Part shown: positions 1 through 10,300 of the stretch, piece after piece
Numbering within the stretch: the stretch's first letter is position 1
Layout: every line of letters starts with the position of its first letter
Assembly (NCBI RefSeq): GCF_900100345.1
Contig: NZ_FMTT01000005.1
Span: 64,184-128,183 of the forward strand
Reading direction: 5' to 3'
Length of the DNA stretch: 64,000 nt
DNA from: Paenibacillus tianmuensis
GTDB taxonomy: Bacteria > Bacillota > Bacilli > Paenibacillales > NBRC-103111
Notes under the pieces: generated by a model
The model's input: the letters and a program-made list of their open reading frames with translations, nothing else
Database searches by the model: none
What the model was told of the DNA's origin: nothing
Position numbers and translations under genes: made by a program

Positions 1-2930
1 TCGCGCGGCATGAGACGCTGCGCACCGGCTTTGAAATGGTGAACGGCGAAGCGGTGCAGCGGGTTTACCCGCAAGCGGACTTTGCCGTGGAGCATGTGAA
101 GGCGAGCGAAGAGGAAGCGGGAGAGGTTGTACGTCAATTCGTCCGCGCGTTCGATCTGTCGAAGCCGCCGCTGCTGCGGGTAGGTTTGATCGAGCTGGCG
201 GAAGAGCGTCATATCCTGATGTTCGACATGCATCACATCGTTTCCGACGGCGTCTCGATGGACGTTCTGGTGGAAGAGTTCAGCCGATTGTACGGCCGGG
301 AAGAGCTGGAGCCGCTGCGGATTCAGTACAAGGATTATGCGGCATGGCAGCAGTCCGAAGGGCAACAGGAGCTGCTGAAGCGGCAGGAAGCGTACTGGCT
401 GGATCAGTTCCAAGGGGAGCTGCCGGTGCTGGAAATGCCGACGGATTATGCGCGTCCGGCGATGCAGAGCTACGAAGGACATGCGCTTCAATTTTTCATA
501 GATGAGCAGAAGAGCGAAGGCCTGAAGCGGCTCGCGGCTGAAAGCGGATCGACGCTGTACATGGTGCTGCTTGCGGCGTATACGATCCTGCTGCACAAAT
601 ATACAGGTCAGCAGGACCTGATTGTAGGGACGCCGATTGCGGGAAGAAACCATGGCGATGTGCAGCCGCTGATCGGCATGTTCGTCAATACGCTGGTGAT
701 CCGCAGCTATCCTTCCGGGGAGAAGACGTTCCTGGATTATTTGAAAGAGGTCAAGGAAACGACCTTGGGCGCGTACGAGCACCAGAACTATCCGTTCGAA
801 GAGCTGGTGGACAAAGTACAGGTTGCCCGTGACTTAAGCCGCAACCCGCTCTTTGACACGATGTTTACTTTGCAAAACACGGAAAACAAGGAGATCCGAC
901 TCCCGGGACTTCAGTTAACTCCATATCCGAGTGAGGAAATCGTATCCCAATTTGACCTGAGCTTGGACGTGGCGGAAATCGGCGGCGGTCTGGCGTACAT
1001 CCTTGAGTATGCGACTGCCTTGTATAAAAGGGAGACGGTCGAACGGCTAGCGAAGCACTTCGAACAGCTGCTCGAAGCGATCGTGAACGATCCGGGCGCT
1101 AAGATTGCGGCGTTTGGCCTGCTGACCGCGGAAGAGAAGGAGCACATTCAGCATGCGTTCAATCCGGCGCTGCCTGAGCTGCCGCCGGAGGAGACGTTCC
1201 ACCGGTTGTTCGAAGAGCAGGCAGCGCGCACCCCGGAAGCGACGGCGGTCATGTATGAGGACAAGCAGCTGACGTACGGGGAGCTGAACGAGCGGGCGAA
1301 CCGGCTGGCTTGCACGCTGCGCGAGGGCGGCATCGGCAGAGAATCGATCGTCGGCATTTTGGCCGACCGTTCGGTGGACCTGCTGGTCGGCGTCATGGCG
1401 GTCTGGAAGGCGGGGGGCGCATATGTGCCGCTCGATCCGGAGTATCCGTCCGATCGCATCCGGTTCATGCTGGAGGACAGCGGGGCTACGGTGCTGCTGA
1501 CGCAAACCCATCTGCAGGACCGGGCCCAAACGTGGCTGGAAGAAGACTCAGCGCTGCAAAGCGTGCGCTGCCTGTGCCTTGATGACGAGCAGTCGTACAG
1601 CGGAGACGGAGCGAACGGGCCTGACACGAGCGAGCCGCACGATCTGGCGTACGTGATCTACACGTCAGGCACGACGGGACGGCCGAAAGGCGTCATGATC
1701 GAGCACCGCAGCCTAGTCAATACGGCAGCGGCCTATCGCCGGGAATACCGGCTGGATCAGTTCCCGGTGCGGCTGCTGCAATTGGCGAGCTTCTCCTTCG
1801 ACGTGTTCGTCGGGGATATCGCCCGGACGCTGTACAACGGCGGAACGATGGTCATTTGCCCGAAGGACGACCGCATCGACCCGACTCGTCTGTATGGCTG
1901 GATTCGCGATCGGCAGATTACGATCTTCGAATCGACGCCTGCGCTGATCGTGCCGTTCATGGAGTATGTAGCGGAGCAAGGCTTGGATATGAGCTGGATG
2001 GAGACGCTGATTACAAGCTCGGACAGCTGCGGCGTGACGGACTACCGGCTGCTGCAGGAGCGGTACGGCTCGCAGTTTAGAATCATCAACGCATACGGGG
2101 TAACGGAGGCGGCGATCGATTCAAGCTTCTACGACGAGCCGCTGAGCAAGCTGCCGGAGGCGGGGAACGTGCCGATCGGCAAGGCATGGCTGAACGCCCG
2201 GTTCTACATTGTGGATGCTCACTTGAACCTGGTACCGGTAGGAGTATTGGGCGAGCTGTGTATCGGCGGCGGCGGCGTAGCGCGGGGGTATTTGAACCGT
2301 CCGGAGCTGAACGAAGAGAAGTTTGTCGACAGCCCGTTCGTTCCCGGAGAGCGGCTGTACCGCACGGGCGACCTGGCGCGCTGGATGGAAGACGGCAACG
2401 TGGACTTCATCGGCCGGATCGATTGCCAGCGGAAGGAAGCGGTCGTCGTCATCCGGGAGGACGGCAACGGACAAAAGGCGCTGTGCGCATACTTCACGGC
2501 GGACGAGGAGCTGCAAGCAAGCGGGCTGCGAAGCGCGATGGCACAGGAGCTGCCGGGGTACATGATTCCGTCGTACTTCGTGCAGCTGGAGCGATTGCCG
2601 CTGACACCGAACGGGAAGATCGACCGCAAGGCGCTGCCAGCGCCGGAAGGTGGCGCAAGCGGGTCGGAGTACACCGCGCCACGCACACCGCTGGAAGCGA
2701 AGCTGGTCCGTATATGGCAGGAAGTGCTGGCAGTTACAACCGTCGGGGTGAAGGACAACTTTTTCGATCTCGGTGGACATTCGCTGCGCGCAACGACGCT
2801 TGTCAGCAAGGTGCACAAGGAGCTGAACGTCGATCTGCCGCTGCGGGACGTGTTCCGCTGCGCTACGATTGAAGAGATGGCCCAAGCGATTGCCCAGATG
2901 GAGCAACAGGAGCACGTATCCATTCCGCTG
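1..2930 (+). repeat. Dab-module repeat, copy 1 (C-A-T)
   Basis: The first base of the window aligns with base 11561, and similarity continues to about 2930 / 14560 apart from the 66-nt gap near 2430. Long runs are identical (for example 1-104 except one base). This is an intra-operon duplication of a whole C-A-T module. Confidence 0.85.
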
Positions 2931-4268
2931 CTTGAAGAACGCGATTATTACATGTTGTCCTCCGTACAAAGACGACTCTTCATCCAGCACCAGATGGAAG
3001 GTGCGGAGCTGAGCTACAACATGTCGGGAATGATGGTGCTTTCCGGGGCGTTGGACCGGAAACGGTTCGAAGAGGCGTTCCGTGGGCTGATTGCTCGCCA
3101 TGAAACGTTGCGTACCGGATTCGAAATGGTGAACGGCGAACCGATGCAGCGGGTCTACCCGGAAGTGGATTTTGCGTTGGAGTATATGCAAGCGAGCGAA
3201 GAGGAAGCGGAAAAGGTGGCCGGGCGATTCGTCCGCGTCTTTGATCTGGAGCATCCTCCGCTGCTGCGGGTCGGTCTGATCGAGGTGATACGGGAACGGC
3301 ACATTTTGATGTTTGATATCCACCACATCATTTCCGACGGCGTATCCACGGGCATTTTAATCGAAGAGCTGCTCCGTTTGTACAGCGGAGAGGAGCTGCC
3401 GCCTCTGCGCATTCAATATAAGGACTACGCCGCATGGCAGCAGTCCGAAGCGCGGGGTGAACGAATGAAGCGGCAAGAAGCCTATTGGTTGAACCTGTTG
3501 GATGGCGAGCTTCCTACGTTGGAGCTGCCAACCGATTTTGCCAGACCGGCCGTTCGCAGCTATGAGGGAGACGCGCTCGAATTCAGGATTGACAAGCAAA
3601 GAACCGAGGGGCTGCAGCGAATTGCAGAGGATACCGGATCGACGATCTATATGGTGCTGCTGGCGGTTTACTCGATCCTGCTGCATAAGTACTCGGGACA
3701 AGAAGACATCATCGTCGGCACGCCGATTTCAGGCAGAACCCACGCCGATATGGAACCGCTGATCGGGATGTTCGTCAACACGCTGGCGATCCGCAATTAT
3801 CCGGCCGGAGAGAAGCCGTTCCTGTCTTATCTGGAGGAAATGAAGGAAACATTGCTGGGAGCTTACGAAAACCAAGACTATCCGTTCGAGGAACTGGTGG
3901 AAAAAGTAAGGGGAACCCGGGACTTAAGCCGCCATCCGTTATTTGACACGATGTTTGTCATGGAAACCAAGGAAGAGCGGGTTAACCGCTTCGGCGAGCT
4001 AAGCATCGAGCCTTTTATTCAAACGGAGACGGTGGCCAAATTCGATTTGACTCTGGAGCTTACGTTGGAAGACGAAGACATTCAAGGTCGTTTTGAATAT
4101 TGCACCAAGCTGTTTGCCCGAAATATGATTGACAATTACGCCCAGGATTTACTGGAAATCATCTCCCGAATTTGCGAGCAGCCTTCTATCCTGCTGAAAG
4201 ACATTTCATTAAGCGGTCATTCGGAGCAAGGAGAGGACTTGGTAGAAGCAATCGATTTTGTATTCTGA
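1..4268 (+). CDS. NRPS subunit, 5'-partial: (C)-A(Dab)-T-C
   Basis: The reading frame is open from base 3, so the gene starts upstream. It begins inside a condensation domain (HHIVSDG at 231-251). An adenylation domain follows (YTSGTTGRPKG at 1659-1691; NGKIDRK with its lysine codon at 2616), then a carrier domain (GGHS, serine codon 2781), then a complete second condensation domain (HHIISDG at 3321-3341) that ends the protein. The specificity code read from the A domain is DVGEISAIDK, the 2,4-diaminobutyrate (Dab) code known from polymyxin synthetases. No epimerase follows, so the residue should stay L. By comparison with octapeptin this would be Dab3. The terminal C domain has no A domain after it and must serve the next subunit. 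The A domain lacks core A8 (separate entry), so activity is doubtful. The upstream modules and the fatty-acyl starter C domain are outside the window. Confidence 0.93.
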   Translation, partial: ARHETLRTGFEMVNGEAVQRVYPQADFAVEHVKASEEEAGEVVRQFVRAFDLSKPPLLRVGLIELAEERHILMFDMHHIVSDGVSMDVLVEEFSRLYGREELEPLRIQYKDYAAWQQSEGQQELLKRQEAYWLDQFQGELPVLEMPTDYARPAMQSYEGHALQFFIDEQKSEGLKRLAAESGSTLYMVLLAAYTILLHKYTGQQDLIVGTPIAGRNHGDVQPLIGMFVNTLVIRSYPSGEKTFLDYLKEVKETTLGAYEHQNYPFEELVDKVQVARDLSRNPLFDTMFTLQNTENKEIRLPGLQLTPYPSEEIVSQFDLSLDVAEIGGGLAYILEYATALYKRETVERLAKHFEQLLEAIVNDPGAKIAAFGLLTAEEKEHIQHAFNPALPELPPEETFHRLFEEQAARTPEATAVMYEDKQLTYGELNERANRLACTLREGGIGRESIVGILADRSVDLLVGVMAVWKAGGAYVPLDPEYPSDRIRFMLEDSGATVLLTQTHLQDRAQTWLEEDSALQSVRCLCLDDEQSYSGDGANGPDTSEPHDLAYVIYTSGTTGRPKGVMIEHRSLVNTAAAYRREYRLDQFPVRLLQLASFSFDVFVGDIARTLYNGGTMVICPKDDRIDPTRLYGWIRDRQITIFESTPALIVPFMEYVAEQGLDMSWMETLITSSDSCGVTDYRLLQERYGSQFRIINAYGVTEAAIDSSFYDEPLSKLPEAGNVPIGKAWLNARFYIVDAHLNLVPVGVLGELCIGGGGVARGYLNRPELNEEKFVDSPFVPGERLYRTGDLARWMEDGNVDFIGRIDCQRKEAVVVIREDGNGQKALCAYFTADEELQASGLRSAMAQELPGYMIPSYFVQLERLPLTPNGKIDRKALPAPEGGASGSEYTAPRTPLEAKLVRIWQEVLAVTTVGVKDNFFDLGGHSLRATTLVSKVHKELNVDLPLRDVFRCATIEEMAQAIAQMEQQEHVSIPLLEERDYYMLSSVQRRLFIQHQMEGAELSYNMSGMMVLSGALDRKRFEEAFRGLIARHETLRTGFEMVNGEPMQRVYPEVDFALEYMQASEEEAEKVAGRFVRVFDLEHPPLLRVGLIEVIRERHILMFDIHHIISDGVSTGILIEELLRLYSGEELPPLRIQYKDYAAWQQSEARGERMKRQEAYWLNLLDGELPTLELPTDFARPAVRSYEGDALEFRIDKQRTEGLQRIAEDTGSTIYMVLLAVYSILLHKYSGQEDIIVGTPISGRTHADMEPLIGMFVNTLAIRNYPAGEKPFLSYLEEMKETLLGAYENQDYPFEELVEKVRGTRDLSRHPLFDTMFVMETKEERVNRFGELSIEPFIQTETVAKFDLTLELTLEDEDIQGRFEYCTKLFARNMIDNYAQDLLEIISRICEQPSILLKDISLSGHSEQGEDLVEAIDFVF
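2421..2441 (+). other. 66-nt in-frame deletion removing A8 in the Dab adenylation domain
   Basis: Here the protein reads GRIDCQRKEAVVV. The sister Dab modules at 13981-14070 and 17107-17190 have 30 codons between the same GRID and KEAVVV anchors, including KIRGYRIELGEVE. Here only 8 codons remain, so 22 codons (66 nt) are missing and the frame is kept. The lost stretch is core motif A8, the hinge and loop used when an A domain rotates into its thiolation state. Either the domain is damaged or near-identical repeats were mis-assembled. Confidence 0.85.
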
Positions 4269-4279
4269 CACGGACCGGC

Positions 4280-4315
4280 CGGAGTGTAGGTTAGCAGTCC
4301 ATAGCATACACTCCG
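4280..4315 (+). promoter_or_regulatory. intercistronic hairpin between NRPS subunits 1 and 2
   Basis: Arms CGGAGTGTA (4280-4288) and TACACTCCG (4307-4315) are perfectly complementary around an 18-nt loop. No T-run follows, so it is not a typical terminator. The same GAGTGTA/TACACTC stem core recurs in the next subunit gap at 19072-19106, suggesting a shared role such as mRNA processing or stability. Confidence 0.6.
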
Positions 4316-4353
4316 CCGGACTCGCTTTTACCGAATAGAGAGGAGAGAAGCAG

Positions 4354-7300
4354 GTGGCTTTTGAAAAGGAATCCTTATTTTGGAACGAAACATTCGGGGG
4401 TGAAGATTATACGCTAACGCTGCTGCCTTATAGTAAAACCCCGATCCATTCTACGCCCGACATTCAGTCGGTTTCCGGCTCTTTGTCGGCTGACGTAGGG
4501 CAGCGAATCTTAAAGATGAGCAAGGGTACCCCTTTGGCCGCATACATGATTTTATTGGCAGGAGTCCAATCCTTGCTTTATAAATATACCAACGAAAAAA
4601 ATATATTGCTGGGCATGCCGGTCATCAAGAAACCGAATGAGTCGCGGCGGCCTATTAACCATGCGGTCGTTCTCAAGAATACGATCCATGCCGAGACTAC
4701 CTTTAAATCCCTGTTAAACGAATTGAAATCGTCGGTTACGGATGCGATCCAGCATCAGAATATACCGTTCCTCAAAATGACGGAAAAGCTCCAGCTGCAG
4801 TATGCGGACGGGGTTCCTATCGTGAACACGCTTGTTTCATTGAACGAGCTGCATACCGTGGATATCGGCCACAACGTGGCATACGATTGTTTATTTCAAT
4901 TCGGACTGGAAAACGATTCGATTCATTACCGATTGATCTATAACGAACATCTGTATAGCGCCGAGTTTATGAACCGGGCCGCCAACCATTTGGATCATTT
5001 GTTCTCCTCTTTGTTATCCCAGCCTGAGCTTGAGCTCTGGAAAGCGGACATGTTGACGGAGTCTGAGAAGCAGCAGCTTCATGCTTTCAACGATACGGAT
5101 GCGGACTATGAACGGGAGAAGACGATCCATCGGCTAATCGAAGAGCAGGTGGAGCGTACCCCGGATCATGTGGCCGTGGTGTTCGGAAACGAGCGGTTGA
5201 CGTACCGGGAATTGAACGAGCGGGCGAACCGGCTGGCGCGGACGCTTAGAGCCGAGGGCGTAGTGAAAGACAAGTTCGTCGGCATCATGACCGAGCGTTC
5301 GCTCGAAATGGTCGTAGGCATTTTCGGTACGTTAAAAGCCGGGGGCGCGTATTTGCCGATCGATCCGGAGTATCCGGAGGAGCGCATCAGCTATTTGCTG
5401 GAAGATTCGGGAGCGCAGCTGCTGTTGACGCAGCGCCGTTTGCAGGAGAAAGTGCCGTTTGCCGGGAAAGTGATCGCGCTGGATGACGAAGAAGCCTACA
5501 GCGAGGACGGCTCGAATCTGGAGCCGGTCACCGGGCCGAACGATCTCGCCTATGTGATCTACACGTCCGGAACGACGGGCAAGCCCAAAGGGGTTATGGT
5601 GGAGCATCACGGGCTGTGCAGTTTGAAGATGATGTTTAAGGAAACGCTGCAAATGACCGGGCAGGACAGAGTGATCCAATTCGCCAGTTTGTCATTCGAT
5701 GCGTCGTGCTGGGAAATGTTCCAGACGTTATTTTTCGGCGCAGCTTTATATATCCCGACGGCCGAGACGATTCTGGATCAACATTTGTTTGAAAGCTTTA
5801 TGAACGACCATGGCATTACGACGGCTACTTTGCCGCCGACGTATGCGGCCTACTTGACCCCGGAGCGTATGCCGAGCTTGAAAAGGCTGATCTCGGCCGG
5901 CTCCGCAGCCTCCTTGGAGCTTATTCAGCAGTGGAAAGACAAGGTGAAGTATTTCAACGCGTACGGTCCGACCGAGGATTCGATTTGCACGTCCATCTGG
6001 ACAGCTTCCAAGAACGATAACATCGCCTTGGTTTCCATCGGTCGTCCTATTCATAATCATAAGATCTATATTGTAGATTCGCATCATCAATTGCTGCCTG
6101 TGGGTGTAGCCGGAGAATTGTGCATCGGGGGCGTAGGATTGGCCCGAGGGTACTTGAACCGTCTCGAATTGACAGCGGAGAAATTCACGGACAATCCGTT
6201 CGTGCCGGGCGAGCGGATGTACAAGACAGGCGACTTGGCAAGATGGCTGCCGGACGGCAATATCGAATATTTGGGCCGCATCGACCATCAAGTGAAAATT
6301 CGCGGTTATCGGATCGAGATCGGCGAGATTGAAGAGCAGCTCTTGAAGCTCCCGTCCGTTCAGGAAGCGATCGTGGTGGCGCGTGAGGATGCCGCCGGAC
6401 AATATCAGCTGTGCGCGTACTTTGTGGCGGAGACGCCGCTGGCGGTCGGCGAGCTGAGGGGAGCCTTGTCGCAAAAGCTGCCGGGCTACATGATCCCGGC
6501 GCACTTCGTGCAGCTTCCGCGGATGCCGCTGACGCCGAATGGGAAGATCGACCGCAAGGCGCTGCCTGCGCCGGAAGGCCATGCGCTTGGAGGACGGGAA
6601 TATGTAGCGCCCCGCTCCGAGACGGAGAAAGCTCTTGCCGCCGTATGGCAGTCGGTGCTCAGTGCCGAGCGTGTCGGGGTGACGGATCATTTCTTCGAGC
6701 TTGGCGGCGATTCCATCAAGTCGATTCAGGTGTCGTCCCGGCTGCATCAAGCCGGATACAAGCTGGAAATCAAAGATTTATTTAAATATCCGACCATTGC
6801 ACAGCTCAGTCTGCACGTCCAGCCGATTGCCCGCACGGTGAATCAGGGCGAGGTGACCGGCGAGACCGTACTGACTCCGATCCAACGCTGGTTCTTCGAG
6901 CAGCAATTTGCCGACCCGCATCACTTCAATCAATCCGTCATGCTGTACCGGAAGCAAGGGTTCGACGAAGCGGCCATTCGCAAGGTGCTGCGGAAGATTA
7001 CGGAGCATCACGATGCGCTGCGGATGGTATTCCGCAAGGGAGAAAACGGTTATGCGGCATGGAACCGGGGAATCGGGGAAGGCGAGTTGTACAGCTTTGA
7101 GGTGATTGACTTCAAGGGCTTGTCGGCGTACGGCCAAGCGGTCGAAGCTAAAGCGAACGAGATCCAGAGCAGCATCGATCTGGAGAAGGGGCCTTTTGTG
7201 AAAGCGGGCTTGTTCCAATGTGCGGACGGCGATCATTTGCTCATCGCAGTTCACCATGGCGTTGTGGACGGGGTATCGTGGCGGATTTTGATGGAAGATA

Positions 7301-10300
7301 TTGCGCTCGGTTTCGAGCAAGCCGAGAAGGGAGAAGAGATTCGCTTTCCGGCGAAGACGGATGCTTACCGCACTTGGTCCGAACAGCTTGCTGCCTATGC
7401 GCAAGGTCCGGTCATGGAGAACGAGCGGGCCTATTGGCAGCGTATTACACAAACGCCGGTGCTGCCGCTGCCGAAAGATAGGCAGGCGGACGAATCCCTG
7501 CAGCTCGACAGCGAATTGATGATCGTACAGTTAAGCCGGGGGGAAACGGAGCAGTTATTGAAGCGGGTTCACCGGGCGTATAATACCGAGATGAACGACA
7601 TCCTGTTAACGGCGCTGGGGATGGCTGTGCAGAAATGGAGCGGCTACGACCGCGTGCTGGTGAATTTGGAAGGCCACGGACGGGAGTCCATCTTGACCGA
7701 TATCGACATCACGCGCACGGTGGGCTGGTTTACGAGCAAGTACCCGGTGGTGCTTGAGCCCGAGCGGGACAAAGATTTATCGTACCAAATCAAGAAGGTC
7801 AAAGAGAACCTGCGCCAAATCCCGAACAAGGGGATCGGATACAGCGTATGCCGGTATATGTCCGGGAATGCGGACGATTTCGATTGGGGCGCCGAACCGG
7901 AAATCAACTTTAACTATTTGGGGCAGTTTGATCAGGATTTGGAAAATAACGACATGGGCATATCGCCTTATCCGAGCGGCTTGCAGGCAAGCGACCGGCA
8001 AGCGCGCAGCTTCGTGTTGGACATGAACGGCATGGTGTTGGACGGCTCGCTGTCGCTTGAATTGAGCTACAGCCGGAAGGAATACCGCAGAGAGACGATG
8101 GAGCAATTGGCCTTATGGCTGCAGGAAAGTCTGCAGGAACTTATTGCTCATTGCGCGGCGAAAGAGCGGCCCGAATTGACGCCAAGTGACGTTCAGTACA
8201 AGGGATTAAGCGTGACCGATCTGGAGCAGATTGTGGAACAGACACGGCACAGCGGGGAGATCGAAAACATCTATACGCTCACGCCGATGCAGAAAGGGAT
8301 GTGGTTCCACAGCGCGATGGACCGGCAGGCGGGCGCGTATTTCGAACAAGCGCGGTTTATGCTGCTGGGGGCGCTCGATGTCGACTTATTTTCCAAAAGC
8401 TGGGCGGAGTTGGCTGCGCGTCACGTGGTATTGCGGACAAACTTCTACAGCGGCTGGAAGGGGGAACCGCTGCAGATCGTGTACCGGGACAAGCCGGTCG
8501 GATTCGAATATGAAGATTTGCGTCATCTGCCGATAGACGAGAAGGCGGCGTACACGGAGAAGAAGGCGAAAGAAGACAAGCTTCGGGGATTCGATTTGGA
8601 GCGGGATGCGCTGGTCCGGGTAACAGTAATGCGTACGGAAGACGAAAAGTACCGCGTGCTCTGGAGTTTCCAGCACATTTTGATGGACGGCTGGTGCTTG
8701 CCGCAGCTTATGCAAGAATTGTTCGGGACGTACGCCGCTTATGTCGGGAACAAGCACCCGGAACGGGCAGCGGTATCGGCCTACAGCCAATACATCGAGT
8801 GGCTGGATAAGCAGGACGATGATGCGGCGGCACGCTATTGGTCCGAGTACTTGTCAGGGTATGAAGGCCAGACGGCCCTGCCGCTAAGGAAGACGGACTT
8901 GCCAAACGGAGGGTATGTTCCGGACCATGTCGTTTGCGAATTGGGCAAGAGCTTGACCGAGCGGATGGACCGAGTGGCGAAACAGCATCAGGTGACGATG
9001 AACACCTTGCTGCAGGCGGCGTGGGGCGTTATTTTGCAGAAGTATAACGGAACCGGCGATGTCGTATTCGGCAGCGTCGTATCGGGAAGACCTGCGGAAA
9101 TTCCCGGAATCGAAGAAATGATTGGGTTGTTTATTAACACGATACCAGTTCGCGTCGCTTGCGAAGCGGGAACGGGCTTTGCCGACGTCATGGAAAGACT
9201 GCAGGAGCAGGCGCTGGAATCCGGCCGTTACGACTACTATCCGCTGTACGAGATTCAGGCCCGGAGCGCGCAGAAACAGGATCTGATCAACCACATTATC
9301 GCATTCGAGAACTACCCGATGGACGAGCAGATGGAGCAAGCGGGAGGCGCCGACAGCGGCGGTCTGGCGATCGCGGATGTGGACATGGCGGAACAAACGA
9401 ACTACGACTTCAACGTGACGGTCGTTCCCGGAGAAGAAATGGAGATTCGTTTCGACTATAATGCCAACGTGTTTGATCGGTCGACCATACAGCGGTTGAA
9501 GGGACATCTGGTTTATGTGCTCGAACAAATCGTGGCGAATCCCCGAATTGCGGTGGAAGACCTGGAGCTGACGACGGCCGAAGAAAGCACCGAGATCATC
9601 GAACGGTTCAATGACACGACGACCGAGTTTCCGCGGGAGAAGACGCTTCATCAGCTGTTCGAAGAACAAGCGGAACGGATTCCGGATGCGGTGGCGGTTG
9701 TGTTTGAGCACAGGCAATGGACCTACCGCGAGCTGAACGAAAGGGTGAACCGGCTGGCACGGACGCTGCGGGCAAGCGGAGTGGACAAGGAACGTGTGGT
9801 GGGCATTATGGCGGAGCGCTCCTTGGACATGATTGTGGGCATTATGGCGGTTCTAAAAGCCGGGGGAGCTTATGTGCCGATCGATGCGGAGTACCCGGAG
9901 GAGCGCATCCGGTACATGATCGAGGATTCCGAAGCGCAAGTGATGCTGGTACAGCGCCACATGCAAGAACGGGTCCCGGTTCAACGCCTTATGGTCATCT
10001 TGGATGACGAGGCGTCTTATCACGCCGACGGATCGAAAGTGGGGCGGAGCAACGGGGCGACCGATTTGGCGTGCGTCATTTACACATCGGGAACGACCGG
10101 CAAGCCGAAAGGGAATTTGGTGACGCACTGCAATATCGTCCGAATCGTGCGGAATACGAATTACATTGACATTACCGATCAGGACCGGGTATTGCAAATG
10201 TCCAGCTATTCGTTCGACGGGGCGGTCTTCGATATTTTCGGAGCGCTAACCAACGGAGCGAGGCTTGTCCTTATCCCGCGGGAGATGATGCTGGAAATCG

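Noticed and set aside
2121-3326. Long open frames antisense to the NRPS genes (for example 401 codons at 2121-3326)
   Set aside because: They mirror GC-rich NRPS coding sequence, repeat at each duplicated module, and show no ribosome sites or domains.
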